64,000 bases of DNA, from assembly GCA_009693785.1 (NCBI GenBank), contig SHWP01000003.1, positions 56,719-120,718 on the forward strand, written 5' to 3'. Below, piece by piece: positions 56,211-64,000 of the stretch. Numbering within the stretch: position 1 is the first letter of the stretch; every line of letters begins with the position of its first letter. The notes beneath the pieces were generated by a model, which was given only the letters and a program-made list of their open reading frames with translations, was not told where the DNA came from and searched no databases. This DNA comes from Rhodospirillaceae bacterium. Its GTDB lineage: Bacteria > Pseudomonadota > Alphaproteobacteria > Rhodospirillales > Rhodospirillaceae. The position numbers and the translations under genes were made by a program.

Positions 56211-56850
56211 TGCTGACCTCGCGCACGCGCACCACTGAACCAGATGGATCAGAACGGCTAGGCCGTAGATCCACCTGCATTCTCCACATTTTGTGTGCCT
56301 GCGTCAATTCAGCGTCTATATGTTGTCCCTTAAGGAATAGGCATATCGTTTTTGGACCTAGAAATGGCTGGGCCAGGGCCAATAGCTCTGGCATGGGGGC
56401 CAGAGCCCGAGCGGTTATCACATCGACTGGACCGGGGGTGACTTTCTCGGACCGTTGGTTCAGGATTTGGGCGCCTGCCTGACTGACGCGGGCCGCCTCT
56501 CTGAGGAAAGCCGCCTTTCGGGCATCAGACTCCACCAGCCGCACCCCCCTCACGCCCATGATGGACAGGACCAAGCCTGGGAATCCAGCGCCAGAGCCTA
56601 GATCGACCAGTGATGAACAATTCTGGGGAATGAGGGGATAAAGCTGGGCGGAGTCAAGGATGTGACGCCGCCAGACATCCGGCTCTGTGGTCTTTGAGAT
56701 AAGGTTGATCCGCTTATTCCACGTCAGAAGCAGGGCGACAAAAGTTTCGAGTCGCTCAATTGTTCCACGTGGAACATTTTCTGTCATTCTGAGCTGATCA
56801 GGCCCGTAATGTTTTGGTTTCGAGTCGCTCAATTGTTCCACGTGGAACAA
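56194..56850 (-). CDS. rsmG: 16S rRNA (guanine(527)-N7)-methyltransferase
   Basis: This is a 218-residue SAM-dependent methyltransferase: LLLTWNKRINLISKTTEPDVW, HILDSAQLYPL, and the SAM loop SLVDLGSGAGFPGL. The TTG at 56850 (MFHVEQL) follows the mnmG TAA by one base and gives the family length. ATG 56787 would cut 21 residues. The first codons and codons about 25-35 are made of two copies of a parS-bearing repeat. Confidence 0.95.
   Translation of the reverse strand: MFHVEQLSDSKPKHYGPDQLRMTENVPRGTIERLETFVALLLTWNKRINLISKTTEPDVWRRHILDSAQLYPLIPQNCSSLVDLGSGAGFPGLVLSIMGVRGVRLVESDARKAAFLREAARVSQAGAQILNQRSEKVTPGPVDVITARALAPMPELLALAQPFLGPKTICLFLKGQHIDAELTQAHKMWRMQVDLRPSRSDPSGSVVRVREVSNVNSV
56761..56776. 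promoter_or_regulatory. parS site 1 (ParB loading site)
   Basis: TGTTCCACGTGGAACA is a perfect 16-bp palindrome differing in two symmetric positions from the usual alphaproteobacterial parS TGTTTCACGTGAAACA. It lies inside rsmG, about 550 bp upstream of parA. It is identical to the second site. Confidence 0.9.
56834..56849. promoter_or_regulatory. parS site 2 (ParB loading site)
   Basis: This is the same 16-bp palindrome TGTTCCACGTGGAACA, overlapping the TTG start region of rsmG. Paired parS sites close to parAB are standard for loading the segregation complex. Confidence 0.9.
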
Positions 56851-56851
56851 T

Positions 56852-58753
56852 TTAGGCGACAGCAGCTGACGACCTTTGAGATTCGCCCCTATCTTTAGGG
56901 CTCTTCACATATCTCAAAAGGGTGGTCAGGGCGGCGGGGGTAACCCCAGGGATGCGGGCAGCGGCACCAAGGGTCGCGGGCCGGGAGCCTGATAGCTTAA
57001 GTCTGACCTCGGTCGAAAGACCCCCAATTGCCGAGTAATCTATGCTCTGCGGCAGGACCAGAGACTCGTCCTTACGGAAGGCCCGCACATCAGACTCCTG
57101 CCGCTCCACATAGCCTCGGTAGCGGACGTCGATCTCAAGCTGCTCAATAACATCTGCTCGGGTTCCGGTCAGACTCGGCTCTATGGCTGTTACCCTTTCC
57201 CAGCCATGGCCAGGCAGGGCCAATACGTCCAACAGGCTCCGGCGCACGCCGTCCATATTCACCGCTACACCCAGGGTCCCAAGCTGCTGGGGAGTGAAGG
57301 TGGTGACGTTCATTGTCTCTCGTGCTTGGTCGAGGGCGTTCTTCTTGGCTTCAAAATGCGCCACACGCTCCGGCCCCACACAACCCGCCCCTATGCCTTT
57401 ATCGGTTAAGCGCTGGTCGGCGTTATCGGCCCGAAGCAAGAGCCGAAACTCGGCCCGCGACGTAAACATTCGGTACGGCTCAGAAGTGCCTAGGGTCGTG
57501 AGGTCGTCGATCATCACGCCGATATAGCCCTCGGAGCGATCAACCGTAACGGCCTCACTTCCAGCCGTGAAGCGGGCAGCATTGATCCCAGCCACCAGGC
57601 CCTGGGCCGCAGCTTCTTCATAGCCAGTTGTTCCGTTGATCTGGCCCGCAAAGAACAACCCGCCAATCTTCAAGGTCTCTAGGTTTGGCTTTAATTCGCG
57701 GGGGTCGACAAAGTCGTACTCGATGGCATATCCGGCCTGTAGAATGGTTGCTTTCTCAAGGCCCGCAATGGTCTGCAAGAGCTGGCGCTGTACGTCCTCA
57801 GGTAAAGATGTTGAGATTCCGTTTGGGTAAACTGTGTGGTCGTCCAACCCCTCGGGCTCCAAGAAAATCTGATGACGCTCGCGATCAGAAAATCGAACGA
57901 CCTTGTCTTCGATTGATGGGCAGTACCGAGGCCCGAGGCTTTTGATCTGCCCATTATACATCGGCGCACGATGTTTATTGGCAAGGATCAGTCGATGGCT
58001 TTCCGGAGTTGTATAAGTAATGCCGCAGTTAACTTGCGGAACATCTATCTGATTGGAAAGAAAAGAAAAGGGCTCTGGGGGATCATCTCCCGCCTGAAGC
58101 TCAAGCCCCGCCCAATCGATAGTTCGGCCATCAAGACGCGGCGGAGTGCCGGTCTTCAGCCGCCCAAGCCTAAACCCAAACGATTCCAGCGTGTTAGATA
58201 GCCCAATGGCGGGCGCTTCGCCGACCCGCCCGGCCGGGATGCGCTGTTCACCGCGATGAATCAGGCCGCGCAAAAAGGTGCCCGTGGTCAAAACCACAGA
58301 GCCGCACGTAATGCTTTCGCCTTCGGCGGTGACCACGCCAACAATGCGCTCACGGGCTTTATCGAGAATCAAGTCCTCAACTGCAGCGGCCCTAATTTCC
58401 AAATTCTGCTGTTCAGCCAATATGTTCTGAATCGCAGTTTTATAGAGTTTGCGGTCTGCTTGGGCGCGCGGGCCGCGTACGGCAGGGCCCTTCGAGCGGT
58501 TCAAGACTCGAAATTGGATCCCTGCCCGGTCAATGGCCTTGGCCATGATGCCATCCATGGCATCGATCTCGCGCACCAGGTGCCCTTTGGCTAATCCGCC
58601 AATGGCAGGATTGCACGACATTTGCCCCAGCGTGTCAGTGCGATGCGTAAGCAGCAGTGTTTTCGCACCCACGCGCGCAGCCGCGGCCGCAGCCTCGCAG
58701 CCCGCATGGCCACCACCCACAACAATGACATCGTATGAAAAGCCCGCCGTCAT
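56852..58753 (-). CDS. mnmG: tRNA uridine-5-carboxymethylaminomethyl modification enzyme MnmG
   Basis: This is a 633-residue FAD enzyme that, with MnmE, makes cmnm5U34 in tRNAs reading two-codon boxes. FAD fold [21 protein letters not shown], catalytic-region [20 protein letters not shown], and [21 protein letters not shown] are diagnostic. It has the usual length and order (mnmE, mnmG, rsmG). Confidence 0.98.
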   Translation of the reverse strand: MTAGFSYDVIVVGGGHAGCEAAAAAARVGAKTLLLTHRTDTLGQMSCNPAIGGLAKGHLVREIDAMDGIMAKAIDRAGIQFRVLNRSKGPAVRGPRAQADRKLYKTAIQNILAEQQNLEIRAAAVEDLILDKARERIVGVVTAEGESITCGSVVLTTGTFLRGLIHRGEQRIPAGRVGEAPAIGLSNTLESFGFRLGRLKTGTPPRLDGRTIDWAGLELQAGDDPPEPFSFLSNQIDVPQVNCGITYTTPESHRLILANKHRAPMYNGQIKSLGPRYCPSIEDKVVRFSDRERHQIFLEPEGLDDHTVYPNGISTSLPEDVQRQLLQTIAGLEKATILQAGYAIEYDFVDPRELKPNLETLKIGGLFFAGQINGTTGYEEAAAQGLVAGINAARFTAGSEAVTVDRSEGYIGVMIDDLTTLGTSEPYRMFTSRAEFRLLLRADNADQRLTDKGIGAGCVGPERVAHFEAKKNALDQARETMNVTTFTPQQLGTLGVAVNMDGVRRSLLDVLALPGHGWERVTAIEPSLTGTRADVIEQLEIDVRYRGYVERQESDVRAFRKDESLVLPQSIDYSAIGGLSTEVRLKLSGSRPATLGAAARIPGVTPAALTTLLRYVKSPKDRGESQRSSAAVA

Positions 58754-58812
58754 GATGGCGCGGATATATCACGAGCCGGTATGTCGTGACGAATCAGAAT
58801 TAAGCGCGCGGA

Positions 58813-60156
58813 TTATTTCCCGATACAAAACTCGCGAAACACCACGTCGAGGATTTCTTCCACATCCACACGGCCCGTGATGCGGCCGAGGGATCTGGCG
58901 GCGAGGCGCAAATCTTCTGCGGCCAGCTCGGGAAGTTTTGCAATTTGACTACGCGATAGCGCTTCGCGGCATTCTTCCAGCGCCTTGCGATGACGCGCTC
59001 GCGTGATCGCCGCCGACGCGGTCATGTCGAATCGTGCTTTGATCATCGCCTCGATGCGCTGCAAAAGCGCGGGCATGCCAAATCCGGTTTTAGTTGAAAT
59101 AAAGTGCGTCGGGCGCATGGCATCGGCGCCATCGAGTTCTACTTCGCGTTGTTGATCGAGCAAGTCGGCTTTGTTGATAACGGCAATGGTGTTGGCATCC
59201 ACTAACGTTTGGGTCGTGGCATCACGCGTCGGATATGTCGCGCCATCAAACAGCGCAAGACGAATGTCGGCGTTTTCTGCTCGTGCGCGGGCGCGGCGAA
59301 TGCCCTCTTGTTCGATATCATCACCAGCTTCGCGCAAGCCTGCTGTGTCGGCCAAACTCACGGCAAAACCACCGATGTCCATATGAACCTCGATGATATC
59401 GCGCGTGGTGCCGGGCTTGGCTGAAACAATTGCCGCTTCTCTTTTCACAAGCGCATTCAACAGGCTCGATTTACCCGCGTTGGGCGGCCCGACAATGGCG
59501 ATAGATAATCCTTCTCGAATCCGTTCGCCGCGCCCGCCATCATCAAGAAACCCGCCAATGGCGCCTTCTAAATCGCGCACCTCGCCCCAAACTTTGTCGG
59601 CCACATCGGGCGGCAGGTCTTCGTCGGGAAAATCGACCACGGCCTCTAAGTGCGCCAGCGCTTGCACGAGCCGGTGACGCCAGTCATCCGTCAGCTCTTT
59701 CAAGGAGCCGCCCATTTGTTTCAGAGCTTGGCGCAATTGTGCGCGGCTTTCTGCATCAACCAAATCGGCGAGTGCTTCGGCTTGTGTGAGGTCGAGCTTG
59801 TCGTGCTCAAACGCACGGCGGGTAAATTCACCCGCTTCAGCGGGGCGCACACCGCCGATTGCGGCGAGGGCGGCCATCACGCCATCCACCACCGCACGCC
59901 CGCCATGAAGATGCAGCTCGGCTACATCTTCGCCGGTAAAGCTGCGCGGGGCGGGAAACCAAATCACCAAAGCGTCATCGAGCAGCTCTTTTGTGATGGG
60001 GTCGATCAATTTCACACGCGTGGCCCGGCGCGGCGGAGGCGTCTTACAGCCCAGGCGGCTTAACGCCTTGCCCGTCTTATCGCCCGAGATGCGCACGACC
60101 GCGATCCCGGCCCGGCCTGGCGCTGAAGCCAGCGCAAAAATTGTATCGGCGCTCAT
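58813..60156 (-). CDS. mnmE: tRNA modification GTPase MnmE
   Basis: This is a 447-residue potassium-activated GTPase. The N-terminal folate-binding part has TIFALASAPGRAGIAVVRISG, the G domain has VGPPNAGKSSLLN, and TTRDIIEV is followed by LADTAGLREAGDDIEQEGI. The chain ends with the C-terminal CIGK motif, whose Cys is needed for tRNA modification. It partners with MnmG encoded next. Confidence 0.98.
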   Translation of the reverse strand: MSADTIFALASAPGRAGIAVVRISGDKTGKALSRLGCKTPPPRRATRVKLIDPITKELLDDALVIWFPAPRSFTGEDVAELHLHGGRAVVDGVMAALAAIGGVRPAEAGEFTRRAFEHDKLDLTQAEALADLVDAESRAQLRQALKQMGGSLKELTDDWRHRLVQALAHLEAVVDFPDEDLPPDVADKVWGEVRDLEGAIGGFLDDGGRGERIREGLSIAIVGPPNAGKSSLLNALVKREAAIVSAKPGTTRDIIEVHMDIGGFAVSLADTAGLREAGDDIEQEGIRRARARAENADIRLALFDGATYPTRDATTQTLVDANTIAVINKADLLDQQREVELDGADAMRPTHFISTKTGFGMPALLQRIEAMIKARFDMTASAAITRARHRKALEECREALSRSQIAKLPELAAEDLRLAARSLGRITGRVDVEEILDVVFREFCIGK

Positions 60157-60195
60157 AGGCGCATGAACCGCACTGTTTTCAGCTTCTTTGCAGGA

Positions 60196-60428
60196 TTATG
60201 AGCCCGTCGTGCCCTTGGTGAACTGCGTCCAAAAAGCTTTTTGCATTTCTGCCAGGTTTCCCGGAAACAGGGTTTTCATCACGCTTTCTGGGCCCAGCGT
60301 TTGGGCGGCCTTGTCCATGGTCGCTTGCATCTGTTTCAAGGCGGCCTCTTGCATCGGCGCGATGTTGGGCAGGCCCAAAATGCCCGGGCCTCGTCGGGCG
60401 TGCAGTCGACGGTGATGTTCACTTTCAT
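60196..60428 (-). pseudogene. DUF6489-like small protein, frame broken once (probable indel)
   Basis: From ATG 60428 the first frame reads MKVNITVDCTPDEARAF. The reading shifts at the A4 run 60377-60380 (T4 on the coding strand). Adding one base restores LGLPNIAPMQEAALKQMQATMD and the end KAFWTQFTKGTTGS, giving 77 residues, as in DUF6489 proteins of alphaproteobacteria. The longer open frame from 60486 has the right C-terminus but a spurious N-terminus. The function is unknown. Confidence 0.8.
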
Positions 60429-60515
60429 GGCGGCAGTCCTCCACGATGGATTGGAATTGGTCTTGCTTTAGCCCAAGGTTAGGCATTGCCGTCCGCGCTG
60501 TCCACGCATCAGGTC

Positions 60516-62552
60516 ATGTCAGAATCACGCAATCGCCTTGGGTCCGAGACCAGCCCCTATTTACGCCAGCACCAAGCCAATCCAGTGCATTGGTGGGCCT
60601 GGGGTGATGACGCCTTTGCCGCCGCACGCACGCAAAACAAGCCAATCTTGCTTTCGGTGGGATATGCCGCCTGCCACTGGTGCCACGTCATGGCGCATGA
60701 AAGCTTCGAAGACCCCGCCACGGCCGCGCTGATGAACGCGCATTTCATCAACATCAAGGTCGACCGCGAGGAGCGCCCCGATGTGGATGCTATCTACCAA
60801 AAGGCCCTGGCGGTGATGGGCGAAAGCGGCGGCTGGCCGCTGACCATGTTCATCATGCCCGATGGCCAGCCGTTTTGGGGCGGCACCTATTTTCCAATAT
60901 CGCCGCGTTATGGCCGGCCGGGGTTTCAACAAGTTTTGACCCAGCTTTCACGGGTATGGGCCGAATCTCGCGATAAAATTATCGAGCAGGCGGATGGCTT
61001 GACCGCCGCGATAACCCATCGCTCGGGCGATGAGTTGCGTGACGGTCTGTCGATGGAATTGTTGGATAATGCCGCCGACCATTTGCTGGAATTTGTCGAC
61101 CAAGAGTGCGGCGGATTGTCGGGCGCGCCAAAATTCCCCATGCCATTTGTGTGGGAGTTTGTCTGGCGGGCCTATCGGCGCACCGGCGATGCGCGTTTAA
61201 AGTCCGCCGTCACGCTTACGCTCGATAACATTTGCCAGGGCGGTATCTACGATCATCTCGGTGGCGGCTTCGCACGCTATTCAACCGATCCCCGCTGGCT
61301 CGCGCCGCATTTTGAAAAAATGCTCTACGACAACGCCCAACTGATCGGCCTGTTCACGCTCGTCTGGCAAGAGGCGCGCAAGCCGCTTTATGCCGCGCGC
61401 ATTGCCGAGACAATTTCCTGGCTTGAGCGCGAGATGGTCGGTGAAAACGGCGCTTATGTGAGCGCTTTCGACGCCGACTCAGAGGGCGAGGAGGGGAAGT
61501 TTTATGTTTGGACTGAGGCCGAAGTCGACGCCGCGCTGGGCTCAAACTCCGCCTCGTTCAAAAAGGCCTATGACGCGACACCGGCCGGAAATTGGGAAGG
61601 TCACACCATCCTCAATCGCCTGAATACGATGGTTTTTGATGAGGCAGAGGACAAAACCCTTGCGCCGGCGCGCGCCACGCTTCTCAAGGCGCGCGAAACG
61701 CGCATTCCGCCGGGCCGCGATGATAAAATTCTTGCCGATTGGAATGGTTTGGCCATTGAATCTTTGGCGCGCGCGGCCATGGCGTTTGACTGTGGCGATT
61801 GGCTTAATATCGCAACGCGCCTTTATACGGCGGTTGTTTCAACAATGGCCTGGCGTGATGCAGCAGGCCGCGATCGTTTGGGCCATAGTTTGTGTGGCGG
61901 TGTTTTACAGCGCGTCGATCTGCTCGATGACTACGCCAACATGGCCAACGCAGCACTGATGCTTAATATGGCGGCCGGCGAGCCCCGATATCTGGCTGAT
62001 GCCGAGCGCTGGATTGGTGTGGTGAACGACTTGTTTTCCGACGATACGGGCGGATATTTTTTCACGCCATCGGATCGCGCAGATCTCATCGTGCGTACCA
62101 AAACCGCCCATGACTGCGCGCAGCCCTCGGGCAATGGCGCCATGGCGTTGGCGCTCGCGCGGCTGTATGCGCTCACGGGCATCGAGACATATCGAACACA
62201 GGCGGCGCTTATTACGCATACGTTTGCCGGGGAGGCCTTTAAAGTTTTCCCCCACGCCGCAACCGTATTGAATGGCTTCGATCTTTTAACCAATCCCATC
62301 AGCGTCGTGATTGCCGGACGGCGTGGCGATGCCAAGACCGATGCGTTGATTCGTGCTGCGTGGTCCGTCTCGGAAGCAAATCTCGTTCTCATGGTTATGG
62401 CCGATGGCCGGGCGTTGCCTGCCGCTCATCCCGCCCATGGAAAAATGGCCCTTGATGGCCAGGCGGCTGCTTATGTATGCCGGGGGCTCACATGCTCGGC
62501 GCCCGTTACCGATCCGGCAGCGCTGGTAAAATTACTGTCGCCAGGACATTAA
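60516..62552 (+). CDS. thioredoxin-domain protein of the YyaL / SSP411 family
   Basis: This is a protein of about 678 residues. The N-terminus [25 protein letters not shown] leads into a thioredoxin-like fold with AACHWCHVM (CxxC) and [10 protein letters not shown] long alpha-barrel of six-hairpin type follows ([51 protein letters not shown]). It is widely conserved, with no settled function. ATG 60516 is used. TTG 60486 is upstream. Confidence 0.92.
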   Translation: MSESRNRLGSETSPYLRQHQANPVHWWAWGDDAFAAARTQNKPILLSVGYAACHWCHVMAHESFEDPATAALMNAHFINIKVDREERPDVDAIYQKALAVMGESGGWPLTMFIMPDGQPFWGGTYFPISPRYGRPGFQQVLTQLSRVWAESRDKIIEQADGLTAAITHRSGDELRDGLSMELLDNAADHLLEFVDQECGGLSGAPKFPMPFVWEFVWRAYRRTGDARLKSAVTLTLDNICQGGIYDHLGGGFARYSTDPRWLAPHFEKMLYDNAQLIGLFTLVWQEARKPLYAARIAETISWLEREMVGENGAYVSAFDADSEGEEGKFYVWTEAEVDAALGSNSASFKKAYDATPAGNWEGHTILNRLNTMVFDEAEDKTLAPARATLLKARETRIPPGRDDKILADWNGLAIESLARAAMAFDCGDWLNIATRLYTAVVSTMAWRDAAGRDRLGHSLCGGVLQRVDLLDDYANMANAALMLNMAAGEPRYLADAERWIGVVNDLFSDDTGGYFFTPSDRADLIVRTKTAHDCAQPSGNGAMALALARLYALTGIETYRTQAALITHTFAGEAFKVFPHAATVLNGFDLLTNPISVVIAGRRGDAKTDALIRAAWSVSEANLVLMVMADGRALPAAHPAHGKMALDGQAAAYVCRGLTCSAPVTDPAALVKLLSPGH

Positions 62553-62555
62553 TTG

Positions 62556-63014
62556 ATGGCCCAGCTCTCATTTCACTCGCCGGTTGGCGATATCACCGTA
62601 TGCGAAGAGGCCGGTGTGGTTGTGTCGGTCGACTGGGGTTGGGCGCGGGACAACCAATCCACACCCCTGTTGCGCAAGGCCAAACAACAAGTTGATCGCT
62701 ATTTCGATGGCGTGCTGGAAGAGTTCGACCTACCGCTCGGCCCGCCCGGAAGCGAGTTTCAGAAAAAAGTCTGGCGAGCGATGGTCAAAATTCCTTATGG
62801 CCGCACAAAAACTTATGGCGATTTGGCCAAGGCCCTGAAGTCTGCTGCCCGCGCCGTGGGCGGGGCCTGTGGTGCAAATCCCATTCCGATTATTATCCCC
62901 TGCCATCGTGTTCTGGGTAGCGGCGGTGCGCTCGGGGGCTATTCGGGCGATGGTGGGGTGGATACAAAGGTCGCGCTACTCAAACTTGAAGGCGCGTTGT
63001 TAAGGGGGATTTGA
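62556..63014 (+). CDS. ogt: methylated-DNA--protein-cysteine methyltransferase
   Basis: This is a protein of about 152 residues that removes methyl from O6-methylguanine to its own Cys. The active site IIPCHRVLGSGGALGGYSG lies near residue 115, and RTKTYGDLAKAL is the HTH. It starts four bases after the preceding stop, so the two genes are coupled. Confidence 0.95.
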   Translation: MAQLSFHSPVGDITVCEEAGVVVSVDWGWARDNQSTPLLRKAKQQVDRYFDGVLEEFDLPLGPPGSEFQKKVWRAMVKIPYGRTKTYGDLAKALKSAARAVGGACGANPIPIIIPCHRVLGSGGALGGYSGDGGVDTKVALLKLEGALLRGI

Positions 63015-63016
63015 TC

Positions 63017-63991
63017 ATGGCCAAAGTCATTGTCTGCCGCGAAACCGGCGGTCCCGATGTGATGCGGCTTGAGAACGTCAATGTCGGCGAGCCTGGTGAA
63101 GGTCAAATCAAACTGCGCCAAACCGTCGCGGGCGTAAACTTCATCGACACCTATCACCGCTCGGGGCTCTATGCCATTGCCAAGCCCTTCACGCCGGGCA
63201 TGGAGGGGGTTGGCTTTGTCGATGCCGTTGGCCCGGGCGTGGCCGACATCAAGGTGGGCGACCGCGTGTGTTATGGCAACGGCCCCATTGGCGGCTATGC
63301 CGAGGAACGCTTGATTCCTGCTGCAAGCGCGGTGAAGGTTCCCGCAAAAATTAAAGACGAGCAAATCGGCGGGTCTATGCTGCGTGGGCTCACGGTATGG
63401 TACTTGCTGCGCAGCCTGCATCAGGTCAAAAACGGCGATGCGGTTTTATTTCATGCCGCTGCCGGTGGCGTGGGGCTGATTTTTTGCCAATGGGCTCGGG
63501 CCCTGGGTGCCACAGTTATTGGTACGGTCGGCAGCAAAGACAAAGCCGATATCGCGCGCGCCAATGGTTGTGCTCACACCATTTTATATAAAGACGAAGA
63601 TTTCGTCGCCAAGGTGAAGTCACTCACTGGCGGCAAGGGTGTCTCTGTTGTGTACGACGGCGTGGGCAAAGACACTTTTTTCAAATCGCTCGATTGTTTG
63701 GCCAAGCGCGGCTTGATGGTGTCGTTTGGCAATGCGTCGGGCCCGCCGCCGGCGATCGAAGTTGGCGGCCTAGCCTCGCGCGGTTCGTTGTTCGTCACCC
63801 GCCCCGCCTTGAATGACTATGTTGGTGCGCGCGCCGATATGGAGCGGGCAGCCAAAGAGTTTTTCGATGTGGTGCTCTCGGGGGCGGTGAAGCTTGAGGC
63901 CGGTCAGCCCTTTAGCCTTGAGCAGGCCCCCCATGCACATAACGATTTGCAATTGCGGCGCACCACCGGCTCGGTGATCTTGACGATTTAA
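63017..63991 (+). CDS. NADPH:quinone oxidoreductase (zeta-crystallin type)
   Basis: This is a protein of about 324 residues of the zinc-free MDR family. PGMEGVGFVDAVGPGV, LRGLTVWYLLRSLHQVKNGDAVLFHAAAGGVGLIFCQWAR (given as a span) and VYDGVGKDTF are typical of QorA, a one-electron quinone reductase. ATG 63017 has AGGGGG eight bases upstream, deciding against TTG 63011. The window ends 9 bp after its stop. Confidence 0.93.
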   Translation: MAKVIVCRETGGPDVMRLENVNVGEPGEGQIKLRQTVAGVNFIDTYHRSGLYAIAKPFTPGMEGVGFVDAVGPGVADIKVGDRVCYGNGPIGGYAEERLIPAASAVKVPAKIKDEQIGGSMLRGLTVWYLLRSLHQVKNGDAVLFHAAAGGVGLIFCQWARALGATVIGTVGSKDKADIARANGCAHTILYKDEDFVAKVKSLTGGKGVSVVYDGVGKDTFFKSLDCLAKRGLMVSFGNASGPPPAIEVGGLASRGSLFVTRPALNDYVGARADMERAAKEFFDVVLSGAVKLEAGQPFSLEQAPHAHNDLQLRRTTGSVILTI

Positions 63992-64000
63992 ACAAAAAGG

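Larger units (their letters stand above)
56744..56849. repeat. 33-bp perfect direct repeat carrying both parS sites
   Basis: Positions 56744-56776 and 56817-56849 are identical over 33 bp, starting GTTTCGAGTCGCTCAAT and ending with the parS palindrome. The copies are 73 bp apart, not a multiple of three, so rsmG reads them in different frames. This suggests segmental duplication of a parS unit inside a gene. Confidence 0.9.

Noticed and set aside
1..64000. CRISPR array, insertion sequence, prophage or defence island
   Set aside because: No spaced direct repeats, transposase, integrase or phage structural genes were found. Nearly all genes are housekeeping or metabolic.

Overview
The window is chromosomal DNA from a moderately GC-rich alphaproteobacterium. 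Three conserved blocks support this: a mnmE-mnmG-rsmG-parA-parB run (minus strand) facing DUF3576-leuS...lptE-holA; a hisB-hisH-hisA-hisF-hisE-hinT operon; and the alphaproteobacterial genes mmcB, DUF3576 and DUF6489. LPS genes (hldE, lptE), lipoproteins and four outer-membrane beta-barrel or porin-type proteins or their helpers show a Gram-negative envelope. A Rhodospirillales-like relative is a guess. The order cannot be fixed by eye. I found no tRNA, rRNA, insertion sequence, prophage or CRISPR array.

Layout. 1-3.3 kb: end of rpsO, pnp, a glycerophosphodiesterase. 3.4-9.2 kb: a flavin oxidoreductase with a Cys cluster, cupin, GNAT, extended panD, mmcB, a small lipoprotein and hldE. 9.4-11.9 kb: two tandem degenerate GGDEF-EAL-like proteins. 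12-20.3 kb: SYLF protein, lpoA-like/rsmI/yraN, SirB1-type protein, gshB, MscS channel, comM-like ATPase. 20.3-26.8 kb: FAD monooxygenase, exported VOC protein, then the his operon. 27-33.5 kb: XRE regulator, OmpR-type regulator, ribA, an Ala-rich protein, L,D-transpeptidase, PLP-homeostasis protein, ThiE-like protein, outer-membrane protein. 33.7-42.6 kb: tannase-like esterase, rimK, and a coupled run porin / acyl-CoA ligase / nitronate monooxygenase / thioesterase / rimB, plus a phosphate-type porin. 42.9-60.4 kb: DUF3576, leuS, lptE, holA, a copper module (copZ-copA), parB-parA, rsmG, mnmG, mnmE. 60.5-64 kb: YyaL-type thioredoxin-fold protein, ogt, quinone oxidoreductase.

Regulatory signals visible directly are two identical parS palindromes inside a 33-bp direct repeat at the start of rsmG, a textbook MerR/CueR-type copA promoter with a 19-bp spacer, a Pho-box-like repeat upstream of the phosphate-type porin, a sigma-54-like element, and several operator-like palindromes.

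Five sites in four genes show a one-base frame break. Every one is restored by adding a single base to an A or T run, and the frames are otherwise open. This pattern fits homopolymer under-calling in the assembly better than gene decay, so the four genes should be treated as probably intact until re-sequenced. Ten convergent gene pairs meet with 14 bp or less between stop codons, or overlap.
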